Below are positions 7,955 to 16,658 of a stretch of 48,117 nucleotides of DNA, in pieces (position 1 is the first letter of the stretch; every line of letters starts with the position of its first letter). The stretch is from contig NZ_JAODBG010000105.1 of NCBI RefSeq assembly GCF_025463825.1, positions 1 through 48,117 on the forward strand, written 5' to 3'. The DNA comes from Cryobacterium sp. (lineage in GTDB: Bacteria; Actinomycetota; Actinomycetes; Actinomycetales; Microbacteriaceae). A program made the translations under genes and the position numbers. The notes beneath the pieces are model-generated. The model was given only the letters and a program-made list of their open reading frames with translations, ran no database searches and was not told the origin of the DNA.

Positions 7955-8452
7955 CTCGAGGTCGACCCGGATGCATACGTCCGCCTGGTCAGTGCCAGCC
8001 GGACAGCGGCGGAGGAAACCAGTCGACTGCTGCGGGACTCGATCAACGGCGCCCGCGCCGCCGGGCACAGCTGGGACGCCATCGGCGGCCTGCTCGGGGT
8101 CAGCCGCCAGGCCGCGCAACAACGATTCTCCTCGGCGAGCCAGCCTCCTGCGGCGCCGTCCGGCGAATCGGAGCATCCGCGCCGTAAGGTGCTGAGCCCG
8201 GTCACGGCGTTCGATGAGATGGCCCTGCTGGCCATCGAGGGCCGCCGCGGCTGGCACGTCGTGGACTACGGCACGATGTACCACGTGCTGGAGTCATCCG
8301 ACCGGCCGTGGGAGCACCGCAGGCTGCCGTGGACGCCGGGCAGCTCGGCCCGACGGCACCTCGAGGCCGAGGGGTGGCGGTTGGTGCGGGAAACGACCTT
8401 CCCCTGGGGGTACTACACCCGGCCGCTGGACCTCCCGGCCGACCCCGCCTGA
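7955..8452 (+). CDS. HTH-containing protein of unknown function, start codon not found
   Basis: The frame is open from a TGA at 7922-7924 to the stop at 8452. It reads LEVDPDAYVRLVSASRTAAEE, a segment resembling a sigma-factor-like HTH (GHSWDAIGGLLGVSRQAAQQRF), and a C-terminal region with WHVVDYGTMYHVLE and FPWGYYTRPL. The coherent protein clearly begins before 8189, yet no ATG, GTG or TTG exists in frame between 7925 and 8189. Upstream, another frame has an ATG (7884) giving MSNPILFQSLFPFEGAFQP, so a lost base near 7940-7955 may have separated start and body. It could be a decayed gene, use a rare start, or reflect a sequencing error. The coordinate given is where recognisable protein begins. 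Function is not known. Confidence 0.6.
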   Translation, partial: LEVDPDAYVRLVSASRTAAEETSRLLRDSINGARAAGHSWDAIGGLLGVSRQAAQQRFSSASQPPAAPSGESEHPRRKVLSPVTAFDEMALLAIEGRRGWHVVDYGTMYHVLESSDRPWEHRRLPWTPGSSARRHLEAEGWRLVRETTFPWGYYTRPLDLPADPA

Positions 8453-8477
8453 CCGGTCAGCCGCATCCGGGCGCACA

Positions 8478-8512
8478 AAACGGGCCCCCACCTGAAAGGT
8501 GACGGCCCGTTT
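8478..8512 (-). terminator. Rho-independent terminator of rpsO
   Basis: AAACGGGCC (8478-8486) and GGCCCGTTT (8504-8512) form a perfect outer stem, with an inner CACCT/AGGTG hairpin. Read on the minus strand, the stem ends with a U-run (GTTTTG). It lies 40 bp after the rpsO stop and also faces the convergent HTH gene. Confidence 0.75.
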
Positions 8513-8552
8513 CGAAGAAGATCGCGTTATCAGCGAACCATTCGGCTACTAC

Positions 8553-8822
8553 CTAGCGGCGCAGGCCGAGACGCTCGATGAGCGAGCGGTAACGGTTGAT
8601 GTCCACGTCGGACAGGTAGCCGAGCAAGCGGCGACGCTGACCAACCAGGAGGAGCAGGCCACGACGCGAGTGGTGGTCGTGCTTGTGCTCTTTGAGGTGC
8701 TCCGTGAGGTCGAGAATGCGCTGCGTGAGCATTGCAATCTGGACTTCGGGGGAACCCGTGTCGCCTGGGTGGGTAGCGTACTTTTCGATGATCGCCTTCT
8801 TAGCATTAGCTTCGAGTGCCAT
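8553..8822 (-). CDS. rpsO: 30S ribosomal protein S15
   Basis: 89 residues, full length. It starts [20 protein letters not shown] and carries the family signature [36 protein letters not shown], and the ending [24 protein letters not shown]15 binds 16S rRNA early in assembly of the small-subunit platform. AGGGG sits about 10 nt before the ATG. In many bacteria pnp follows rpsO. Here rpsO ends in its own terminator facing a convergent gene, so it is monocistronic. A perfect GCCGTTGAACGGC palindrome at 8890-8902 lies in its upstream region, where S15 autoregulatory RNA structures occur in other bacteria, but no specific fold is proven. Confidence 0.98.
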   Translation of the reverse strand: MALEANAKKAIIEKYATHPGDTGSPEVQIAMLTQRILDLTEHLKEHKHDHHSRRGLLLLVGQRRRLLGYLSDVDINRYRSLIERLGLRR

Positions 8823-9095
8823 AGATGGGATCCCCTTTCTCTCACTGCGCGGTGCTCGGGGCAGAATGCCTGAGCTCTCTTTATCCGCGGCCGTTGAACG
8901 GCAACCTCAAGATCTTAGCAGAGTTGGGCCGGACCCGGCGGATGGTGGCGGTCCCCCTGTCTTCGAAGCCCCGGACACACCGCCCGGGATGCCGGAGGAT
9001 GCGCACAGCGGCCGCGCACTCGTCGATGATTGACTAGTCCCCCGCGTGGGGACGCCAGCATCACCGGCACCGCGTACGATACAAGGAGTATCCCG

Positions 9096-9524
9096 ATGGA
9101 ATCGATCACCCCGGACTCGACCGCACCGGAGCCGACCGCCCCGGTCGCCGCTCCGGACGCCGCTCCGGCCACGCCGGAACCCGGCACGATCAGCCTCTCG
9201 CTCACGGCCACGCCCGTGCTCAGCTACGCCCTCGCGCACAACCGCATCAACGTGGTCGGCCGGGTCGGGGTCGACAACCGCGGGCCCGCCGTGCGGGAAG
9301 CCGTGCTCCGACTCGAGGTCGTCAGCAACGGCGCCACCCTCGGCACCGCCCGCGATCTGCTCGTGGACCTGGCAGCGGAACGCACCGCGACCTTCACGGA
9401 TGTCTCCCTCACCGTCGACCCCGCCGCCATGCTGCTCATCGAGGAACAGCGCCCCGCCGCAATCCGGGCCAGCCTGCTCGTCGCGGGCGTCACCGCCGCC
9501 GAGGCCGGCGAGCCGATCCTGTAG
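9096..9524 (+). CDS. DUF4011-helicase protein, N-terminal piece ending at an in-frame amber codon
   Basis: 142 residues from MESITPDSTAPEP, preceded by AAGGAG with 8-nt spacing, to TAG 9522-9524. After an acidic/proline-rich tail it forms a beta-strand-rich domain (LSYALAHNRINVVGRV, VREAVLRLEVVSNG, TATFTDVSLTVDP). The reading frame continues without shift after the TAG into LAAQQWVAQPVELALEML, which is the natural continuation. This is therefore one gene cut by a single nonsense codon (TTG or CTG to TAG would explain it). On its own the piece is a small domain without known activity. It may be a beta-sandwich ligand or scaffold domain. Confidence 0.75.
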   Translation: MESITPDSTAPEPTAPVAAPDAAPATPEPGTISLSLTATPVLSYALAHNRINVVGRVGVDNRGPAVREAVLRLEVVSNGATLGTARDLLVDLAAERTATFTDVSLTVDPAAMLLIEEQRPAAIRASLLVAGVTAAEAGEPIL

Positions 9525-9554
9525 CTCGCCGCCCAGCAGTGGGTCGCCCAGCCG

Positions 9555-12500
9555 GTGGAACTGGCCCTGGAGATGCTCTCCGCGCACGTGCTGCCGAACC
9601 ACCCCGAGGTCGCCACCCTGCTCGGCGAGGCCGCCGAGCTGCTCGAGGCCCGCACCGGGTCGGCGACGATGCCCGGCTACCAGTCCGGCCCGGAACGCGT
9701 CGACCAGGTGGTCGAGGCGATCTTCGGCGCCATCCGGGCCCGCGGCATCCGCTACGCCACCCCGCCGGCCAGCTGGGCCGACGACGGCCAGAAGGTGCGC
9801 ACGCCCGGCGAGGTGCTCGGCACCGGGCCCACCGCCGGGGCCGGCGCTTCCGGCGGCGTGGGCACCTGCCTCGACACCGTGGTCGTGATGGCCGCCGCCC
9901 TTGAGCAGGCCGGGCTGCACCCCTTGCTCTGGGTCGTCGCCGGACACGCGTTCCTCGGCTACTGGCGCGAGGAGGAGACCCTCGGGGCGCCCGCACTCAC
10001 CGATGTCGCCGAGGTGATCAACCTCATCGACCTCGACCTGATCCGGCTCGTGGAGACCACGCAGGTCACCGATCGCACCGCCGGCAGCCCGCTCACGTTC
10101 GCGCAGGCGCAGCGCTCCCCCTACCTGGAGTGGCTGACCGACCTCGGCACCGTGATCGGCGTGGTCGACGTCGTGCAGGCGCGGCGCACGCACATCCTGC
10201 CGCTGCCGGCGCGCACCGTGGCCGGCGACGGCACCGTGATCGTCACCGAGTATCGGCCCGCCGACGCGGCCGCCGTCGGAACGGCCGCACCTGCCGCCGG
10301 TTCGACGGAGGCCACTGCCGCCGCGACGTCTCACGATTCGGCGACCACCCTCGCGCCGACCACCGGCACCACCGGCCCGGCCACGCCGCCCCGCATCACG
10401 CCGCCCCGGATAACACAGTGGAAGAACGCGCTCCTCGACCTGAGCCTGCGCAACCGGCTGATCAACTTCACCGCGCGCGGTGCCCTCGCGCTCACCGTGC
10501 CCGACCAACACCTGGCCGGCGTCGAGGACCTCGTCAACGGCGGCACCGGGCTGACCCTGCTGCCCGCCGACCGGATGTCCACGACCGACCGCGAGCGCGG
10601 CATCCGCTTCGGCCGGGACCTGCCGGTCGACCAGCTCGCGGCCGTGCTCGCCGACAAACACGCCGTGTACGCCGATGTGACCGACGCCGCCTACGCCACG
10701 AAGCTGCGGGCGCTGGCCTACAAGGCGCGCACCGTGGTGCAGGAGACCGGCGCCAACAACCTCTACCTGGCGTTCGGGTCGCTGGTCTGGACCTCCAACG
10801 ACCGGCAACTGCGCAGTCCCCTCGTCCTCGTGCCCGTGGTGCTCGAACCGGCCGGCCGCGGCGGCGACTACCGGGTGCGGTTGGACGAGGCCGGCGCCTC
10901 CACCCCCAACTACTGCCTGCTCGAGAAGCTGCGCCAGCAGCACGGCCTGAGCATCCCCGGGCTGGCCAGCCCCGCCGACGACGCCACCGGAATCGACCTG
11001 GCCGCCGCGTTCCGCGCCACCCGCGAGGCGCTGCTGGCCGCCGGCCTGCCCTACCGCGTCGAGGAGACCCTCGACCTGTCGATCCTGCAGTTCGCGAAGT
11101 TCCGGCTCTGGAAGGACCTCGACGAGAACTGGGCGAGCCTGGCCGAGAACTCACTGGTCAACCACCTCGTACACACCCCCACCCAGCCGTTCGTCGACCC
11201 GGTGCCGCTGCCCGATACGGTCGACCTGGACGCCCTCGGCGCCGAATGCCCGGTGCCCGGTGACTCCTCGCAGCTCGCTGCGGTGGCCGAGGCCGTCGCC
11301 GAACGCACCTTCGTGCTCGAGGGCCCGCCAGGCACCGGCAAGTCGCAGACCATCACGAACCTGCTCACCCGAGCGGTCTACGAGGGCAAGAAGGTGCTCT
11401 TCGTGGCCGAGAAGCGCGCCGCCCTGCAGGTGGTGCAGGCCCGGCTGAACGAGGTGGGCATGGGCCCGTTCGCGCTCGACCTGCACGACAAGGCCAGCAA
11501 GCCGGCGGCCGTGCGCGCGCAGATCCGCCAGGCCCTCGAGCACAATGTGAGCGTGGACGGCCAGGGCCTGAAAAACGACCTCGACGTGCTCGGCACCGCC
11601 CGGCGCAGCCTGGCCAGATATACCGACCGGCTGCACGAGCAGAACAGCGCCGGCCTGTCGTTCTACTCCGCCCGCACCGCCGTCCTCACCGCCGACGACG
11701 ACGTGCGGGCGCTGCCCCTGCCCGCCGACCTGCCGGCGCGCATCACGGCCGACGAGCTCACCGAGCTGCGCCGGCTGCTGCGGGACCTGCCTGACGTGAC
11801 CGATCCGGTGCGGCCGCGGCCGCAGCATCCGTGGGCGTTCGTGACCGCTCCGCCGCCCGCGCCGCTGGACCTGGCCGCGGTGGCCCGGGCCGCCGCCGCC
11901 CTCGACGAAGCCCTCGCTGGGCTCCTGTCCGCCGACGCGACCGGACCCGCCGCCGCCGTCGTGGCCACGGCCGCCAGCCCCAGCGAGTTCGTGACCCTGA
12001 GCAGCCTCGCCGGCACGGACCGCGTTGCCCTGGCCACCCTCGACGGCACCCGCACTCCCGCCTGGATGGCGGCCGCTGCCGCCGCCGAACAGGCGGCCGG
12101 CGCCTTCGTGCAGGCGGAGCACCCGGCGCTGACCCTGCTCGCACCCGGCGCGCTGGGGCTTGACGCCGCGGCCCTGCACCGGGATGCCCAGGCAGCGGAT
12201 GCGGCGGGCTATTTCGGCCGCCGCGGCCGCCGCAAGGCCGTGCTCGCGCGCCTCACCGCCGAACTACGGCCCGGCGCGAAGCTGCCCCTGGGCTCCCTGT
12301 CCACCGTCACCGGCCAGCTCGCCGACAGCCAGGCGCAGCTGACCAGCCTGCGCCGGGCGGTGCGCGCCGTGGCCGGTGTGAGCATCGCCGACGACTGGAA
12401 CCCGCTGGAAGGCGCCGCTCAGTCGAACAGCGCCGAGCAGACCGGGCCCGACGAACTCGCCGCCCGGGTGGCCTGGCTGCGTTGGGCCGGCGGCGTCGTC

Positions 12501-14594
12501 GCCCCCGGCCACCCCGAGCTGGGCGCCGACTTCGTGGCCGCCCTCCGCGACTACCTCGAGGACACACCGGAGCCGGATGTCGTCCTGTCCGCCGCGCTGG
12601 ACCGGGCGATGCTCGCGCTGCAGGCCGTGCTGACCGCCACCGGCGCCGGGCCGGCCGCCGTGGCCGGCTGGGCCGCTGACGGCGGCCTCGTGGCCGTGTG
12701 GACGCGCGGCGCCGAGGAGCGGGACGCCCAGGCGCCGGGCCTGCCCACGCTCACCAAGTGGGTGGCCCTGCTCGAGCACCTGGAGCCGCTGACCCGGCTC
12801 GGGCTCACGGCCGCACACACCGCGGTGCTCCGCGGCGAGGTGGACGCCGACGACGCCGGCCTGGCGCTCGAGAAGGGGCTCGCCACCGCATCCGTCACCG
12901 AGCGCGGCCGGGCGACCGCACTCGGCCAGTTCGACGCGGCCGCCCAGAACCGGTCGATCACCCGCTTCACCACCGCGTCCGGCGCGGTCCGCCGGCACCT
13001 GCCCACCTTCATCCCATACAGCGTGCTGCGCCGGCGCACCATCGGCGCCGTCCGTTCCGCCGCCGACGGAGCTACCGCGACCGCCAGCGATACGGGTGCC
13101 GCGACAGCGGACAGTGCAGCGGCAGCGAACACCGCCGCCCGGCTCGGCCTGCTCGGGCGCCAGCTCGACCGCCAGCGCGGCGGCATGGGGGTGCGCGAGC
13201 TGATGCACGAGTTCGGCGACCTGATCACCGACATCATGCCGTGCATGCTGATGAGCCCGGAATCCGTCGCCCGGATCTTCCCCGCCCGGGCCGACCTGTT
13301 CGACATCGTCGTCTTCGACGAAGCATCCCAGGTGCGGGTGTCCGACGCCGTCGGCGCGATGGGACGGGCGCGCTCGGTGGTGGTCGTCGGCGACAGCAAG
13401 CAGATGCCGCCCACCTCCTTCGCCGAAGCCGCCATCGGCTCCGGCGAGGAAGACGGCGACACCCTCGAGTTCGTGCGCGACGAGGAGTCGATCCTGTCCG
13501 AGTGCGTGCAGGCGCAGGTGCCCAGCAAGTGGTTGTCGTGGCACTACCGCAGCCAGGATGAATCGCTCATCGCGTTCAGCAACCGGGCCTACTACCGCGA
13601 CCGGCTTTCCTCGTTCCCGGCGCCGCACCACGGCGGCGGCACGGAGGCGCCCGGCGATTCCGCGGGCTACGGCGTGAGCCTCCGCCGGGTCGACGGCGAG
13701 TTCCTCCGCAGCGGCACGGGCAAGAACCTGCGCACCAACCCGGTCGAGGCGAAGGCCATCGTGGCCGAGATCGTCGCCCGGTTCGCCGCCGACCCCGACG
13801 GCGTCCCGTCCATCGGTGTGATCACGTTCAACGTTCAGCAGCGCGCCCTCATCGAGGGGAGCCTTCGCGACAGCGGGGACGACCGCATCATGCACGCTCT
13901 CGAGAGCGAGCGCGACGGCCTGTTCGTGAAGAACCTCGAGAACGTGCAGGGTGACGAACGCGACACCATCCTGTTCTCCACGGCGTTCAGTGCGGATGCA
14001 TCCGGCCGGCTGCCGCTGAACTTCGGACCGCTCAACCTGCCCGGCGGCGAGCGCCGCCTCAACGTGGCCATCACCCGGGCCAGGCGCCAGGTGATCGTCT
14101 TCAGCAGCTTCGATCCGCAGGACCTGCGCGCCGAGGAGACCATCTCCGCCGGGGTGAAGGACCTGCGCGCCTACCTCGACCTCGCCGCCGGCGGCTCGGA
14201 CGGGCTTGCCAGCCCGCTGCGGCAGTCGGCCGCGCTGGACCGGCACCGGGAGGAGATTGCCGAGGGACTGCGCGAGCGTGGCTTCGCGGTGCAGACGGAT
14301 GTGGGACTGTCCGACTTCCGGGTCGACCTCAGCGTCGCCACGACCGGGTCGCCCGAGCATCCGGTGATGGCCGTGCTGCTCGATGGCCCGACCTGGGCCG
14401 CTCGCCGTACCGTCTCGGATCGCGACGGACTGCCCGTCGAGGTGCTCTCCCGGCTGATGGGCTGGCCCGCGGTCGAGCGGGTCTGGATGCCGGAGTGGCT
14501 GGGCGAGCGCGATGCGGTGCTCGACCGCCTCGCCGAGCAGCTCGACGCCCTCGACGCCGCCCGCCAGGCGAGGGAGTCCGCCGCGCTGGTGTGA
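9555..14594 (+). CDS. Giant DUF4011 / SF1 helicase / nuclease-like protein (C-terminal piece after the amber codon)
   Basis: The remaining frame codes for about 1,680 residues from GTG 9555. In order: a transglutaminase-like segment with Cys105 (GVGTCLDTV) and His131 (AGHAFLGYW); a DUF4011 region near residue 286 (WKNALLDLSLRNRLINF); an SF1 (COG1112/UPF1-like) helicase with Walker A GPPGTGKS near 590, Walker B FDEASQ near 1255, GDSKQMPPTSF, LSWHYRSQDESL, and NLENVQGDERD with VAITRAR; and a C-terminal REase/MTES_1575-like domain near 1560-1650 (DFRVDLSV, AVLLDGP). This architecture is known in large actinobacterial helicases and some COG1112 relatives act in phage defence, so a nucleic-acid surveillance or defence role is plausible but unproven. 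No ribosome binding site precedes GTG 9555. Translation would need read-through of the TAG or a weak restart. Confidence 0.85.
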   Translation: MELALEMLSAHVLPNHPEVATLLGEAAELLEARTGSATMPGYQSGPERVDQVVEAIFGAIRARGIRYATPPASWADDGQKVRTPGEVLGTGPTAGAGASGGVGTCLDTVVVMAAALEQAGLHPLLWVVAGHAFLGYWREEETLGAPALTDVAEVINLIDLDLIRLVETTQVTDRTAGSPLTFAQAQRSPYLEWLTDLGTVIGVVDVVQARRTHILPLPARTVAGDGTVIVTEYRPADAAAVGTAAPAAGSTEATAAATSHDSATTLAPTTGTTGPATPPRITPPRITQWKNALLDLSLRNRLINFTARGALALTVPDQHLAGVEDLVNGGTGLTLLPADRMSTTDRERGIRFGRDLPVDQLAAVLADKHAVYADVTDAAYATKLRALAYKARTVVQETGANNLYLAFGSLVWTSNDRQLRSPLVLVPVVLEPAGRGGDYRVRLDEAGASTPNYCLLEKLRQQHGLSIPGLASPADDATGIDLAAAFRATREALLAAGLPYRVEETLDLSILQFAKFRLWKDLDENWASLAENSLVNHLVHTPTQPFVDPVPLPDTVDLDALGAECPVPGDSSQLAAVAEAVAERTFVLEGPPGTGKSQTITNLLTRAVYEGKKVLFVAEKRAALQVVQARLNEVGMGPFALDLHDKASKPAAVRAQIRQALEHNVSVDGQGLKNDLDVLGTARRSLARYTDRLHEQNSAGLSFYSARTAVLTADDDVRALPLPADLPARITADELTELRRLLRDLPDVTDPVRPRPQHPWAFVTAPPPAPLDLAAVARAAAALDEALAGLLSADATGPAAAVVATAASPSEFVTLSSLAGTDRVALATLDGTRTPAWMAAAAAAEQAAGAFVQAEHPALTLLAPGALGLDAAALHRDAQAADAAGYFGRRGRRKAVLARLTAELRPGAKLPLGSLSTVTGQLADSQAQLTSLRRAVRAVAGVSIADDWNPLEGAAQSNSAEQTGPDELAARVAWLRWAGGVVAPGHPELGADFVAALRDYLEDTPEPDVVLSAALDRAMLALQAVLTATGAGPAAVAGWAADGGLVAVWTRGAEERDAQAPGLPTLTKWVALLEHLEPLTRLGLTAAHTAVLRGEVDADDAGLALEKGLATASVTERGRATALGQFDAAAQNRSITRFTTASGAVRRHLPTFIPYSVLRRRTIGAVRSAADGATATASDTGAATADSAAAANTAARLGLLGRQLDRQRGGMGVRELMHEFGDLITDIMPCMLMSPESVARIFPARADLFDIVVFDEASQVRVSDAVGAMGRARSVVVVGDSKQMPPTSFAEAAIGSGEEDGDTLEFVRDEESILSECVQAQVPSKWLSWHYRSQDESLIAFSNRAYYRDRLSSFPAPHHGGGTEAPGDSAGYGVSLRRVDGEFLRSGTGKNLRTNPVEAKAIVAEIVARFAADPDGVPSIGVITFNVQQRALIEGSLRDSGDDRIMHALESERDGLFVKNLENVQGDERDTILFSTAFSADASGRLPLNFGPLNLPGGERRLNVAITRARRQVIVFSSFDPQDLRAEETISAGVKDLRAYLDLAAGGSDGLASPLRQSAALDRHREEIAEGLRERGFAVQTDVGLSDFRVDLSVATTGSPEHPVMAVLLDGPTWAARRTVSDRDGLPVEVLSRLMGWPAVERVWMPEWLGERDAVLDRLAEQLDALDAARQARESAALV

Positions 14595-14647
14595 CTGCCC
14601 GCGGCGGGCCGTGCGCAGCGGAGACACAACCCGCGTTACGGGACACA

Positions 14648-14678
14648 CCCTGTGCCACGGGCGCGCGGCACAGCAGGG
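14648..14678. terminator. Hairpin between convergent genes
   Basis: CCCTGTGCC (14648-14656) can pair with GGCACAG followed by CA and GGG (14667-14678), with a 2-nt bulge. It lies between the helicase gene and the convergent mycothiol-dependent enzyme gene. There is no U-run on either strand, so terminator activity is uncertain. Confidence 0.3.
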
Positions 14679-14696
14679 CGCGGCACAGCGGTCGGG

Positions 14697-15374
14697 TCAG
14701 AGCACGGTGAAACCGGCGGGCAGCGGCGCCCGGCCGGTGGCGGCGCGCAGCAACGGGGCGGCGACTCCCTGGCGGGCGGCCAGGTCGGCGAGCACCTGCA
14801 GGGTCGCGGCGGCGGCGGCCTCCGGCACGGTCTGTTCGGCGGCGGGCACGCCCTGGCTCTGCAGCAGGTCGCTCGTGTGCACGGTGAGCTCCAGGGTGCG
14901 GGATGGCAGGTACTCGGCGATGCGGATACGTCCGGCCGGGGTGTCCGCCGGTTCGTAACCGTCGAGGGCGGCCACCCGGGCCAGCACCCGGGCGGCGAGC
15001 GCGGCGACAGCGGTCGCGGGGCGGGCGCCGAGGGTCGCGGCGGTCTCCCGGCCGCGCTGCGCGATCAGCTCCGGCGTGCCCGCGGCGAGCGCCCGCTCGA
15101 AGTAGGCCGCCGGGCTGATCACCTCGACGGGTGCGATGGTGCCGGCCGCATCCTTGTCCGCCGCCAGGTCGAGGTACGTCTCGATGGTGAGCAGTGCCCG
15201 GCTGGTGTGCCCGACAAGGTCGCGCACAGTCCACTCCCCCAGTCCCACCTGGGCCCAGACGTCCGACTCCCCGGCCGCCCGCTCGGCGATGCCCGCGGTC
15301 ACCGAGACGAACCACCTGGTTGCCGCCTCAAAAGCGGGAACAATCTCTGGCCAGTCCCGCGGAGTCTCACTCAT
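14697..15374 (-). CDS. Maleylpyruvate isomerase family mycothiol-dependent enzyme
   Basis: 225 residues of the DinB/MDMPI superfamily, a four-helix bundle that binds a metal and usually mycothiol. It starts MSETPRDWPEIVPAFEAA. The GEWTVRDLVGHTSRALLTIE segment carries the conserved His of the metal site, and ELTVHTSDLLQSQG carries a second one. In actinobacteria such enzymes catalyse thiol-dependent isomerisation or detoxification, but this copy has no ring-cleavage neighbours, so the reaction is unknown. TACTCT ends six bases before the ATG with no Shine-Dalgarno, which predicts a leaderless mRNA independent of the upstream dha operon. A longer upstream frame was rejected because it is translated intergenic and dhaK antisense sequence. 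Confidence 0.85.
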   Translation of the reverse strand: MSETPRDWPEIVPAFEAATRWFVSVTAGIAERAAGESDVWAQVGLGEWTVRDLVGHTSRALLTIETYLDLAADKDAAGTIAPVEVISPAAYFERALAAGTPELIAQRGRETAATLGARPATAVAALAARVLARVAALDGYEPADTPAGRIRIAEYLPSRTLELTVHTSDLLQSQGVPAAEQTVPEAAAAATLQVLADLAARQGVAAPLLRAATGRAPLPAGFTVL

Positions 15375-15622
15375 GCCGCCAGAGTAGCGGCACCGCGCCC
15401 TGCCGGTATAGGACTGGCCAAGTCGGGCCTTCCCCAGTCCGGGGCTCCCCCAGCACCCGCATCCGTTCGAAGCTCGCGGCGCACACCCACAATGGCCGAG
15501 CACACCCCATGGACCGGGTGCGCTCGGCCGCCGCCCCGAGCGGGCGTCCCGGCCCACACGGAGTCTCGGCCCGGCGCCGCAGGAAGCCAACGCCGGGCTG
15601 CGCTCAGTCAGCCGGACTGCGC

Positions 15623-16618
15623 TCAGAACACCCGGGCGGCGATCTCCGCCGGCGCCTGCAACAGCGCCTCGATCTCGTCGTCGAGCCGCACCAGCGTGAG
15701 GGAGGCCCCGGCCATGTCGAGCGACGTGCAGTACTCGCCCACATAGCTGCGGCCTACGGTGATACCCAGCTCGGTGAGCCGTTCGTGGGCGTGCCCGAAC
15801 AGGATGTACAGCTCGCTGATCGGTGAGCCGCCGAGCCCGTTGATCATCAGGGCCACCCGGTCGCCGGCCACATAGGGCAGGTCCTTGACCACGGCGTCCA
15901 GCAGCTCGTCGGTCATCTCGTTCGCCGTGGTGAGCTTGGCGCGGCGCCGGCCGGGTTCGCCGTGGATGCCCACGCCCACCTCGATCTCGTCCTCGCCGAG
16001 CTCGAACAGGGGCGACCCCTTGGCCGGCGGCGTGCACGAGGTGAGGGCGATACCCATGGTGCGGGTGACGCTGTCCACCTTCTCGCCGATCCGGATGAGC
16101 TCGTCCAGGTCCGCGCCCTGCTCCGCTGCCGCACCGACGGCCTTCATCACGAAGAAATTGCCGGCCACGCCGCGGCGGCCCACGGTGTAGGTGGAGTCCT
16201 GCACGGCGACGTCGTCGTCGATGAACAGGGTCTTCACGTTCACGCCGTCGGCGGCGCTGAGTTCCTGCGCCATTTCGAACGCCATCCGGTCGCCGGTGTA
16301 GTTGTTCACCAGAAGCAGCACGCCCTTGGGAGAGGCCAGCAGTTTCGTGGTCTCGTAGACGTAGTCCATCGGCGGGGCGGAGAAGACGTCGCCGGGGCAG
16401 GCGGCGTCGAGCATGCCCTTGCCGACCGTCATCACGTGCGCCGGTTCGTGACCGGATCCGGAGCCCTGGATGATCGACACCTTGTCGGGGTTCGGGGAAT
16501 CTGTCCGCATGATCAGGTTGTAGGCGGGCACGTACGTCAACGTGTCGGGGTTGGCCAGCGCGATGCCCTTGAGCATCTCCGGGACGTACTGCTTCGGGTC
16601 GTTGACGAACTTCTTCAT
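15623..16618 (-). CDS. dhaK: Dihydroxyacetone kinase subunit DhaK
   Basis: 331 residues, usual DhaK length. The substrate-site histidines are present: GSGSGHEPAH (His57, His61) and the catalytic His219 in GVGIHGEPGRRR, which in the E. coli enzyme forms a hemiaminal with dihydroxyacetone. It should bind the ketose and receive phosphate from DhaL. It is the last gene of a four-gene operon (aldolase, HAD phosphatase, DhaL, DhaK), 40 bp after dhaL, with a purine-rich GAGAGGG before the ATG. No DhaM phosphotransferase or PTS gene is nearby. The pair therefore probably uses ATP or a distant DhaM, and its natural substrate may be a larger ketose (erythrulose-type kinases share this fold). Confidence 0.93.
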   Translation of the reverse strand: MKKFVNDPKQYVPEMLKGIALANPDTLTYVPAYNLIMRTDSPNPDKVSIIQGSGSGHEPAHVMTVGKGMLDAACPGDVFSAPPMDYVYETTKLLASPKGVLLLVNNYTGDRMAFEMAQELSAADGVNVKTLFIDDDVAVQDSTYTVGRRGVAGNFFVMKAVGAAAEQGADLDELIRIGEKVDSVTRTMGIALTSCTPPAKGSPLFELGEDEIEVGVGIHGEPGRRRAKLTTANEMTDELLDAVVKDLPYVAGDRVALMINGLGGSPISELYILFGHAHERLTELGITVGRSYVGEYCTSLDMAGASLTLVRLDDEIEALLQAPAEIAARVF

Positions 16619-16658
16619 GGTTCCCTCTCTTCGCGATGCGGTGCTCGGCTGGTCCGGG

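Noticed and set aside
12264..14648. 794-codon open frame opposite the helicase gene
   Set aside because: Antisense shadow caused by high GC. The helicase motifs on the other strand are unambiguous.
15375..15622. Repeated CTGCGCTCAG and a GACTGG/CCAGTC pairing after dhaK as an operon terminator
   Set aside because: Stem is weak and without U-run. The gap is otherwise featureless.
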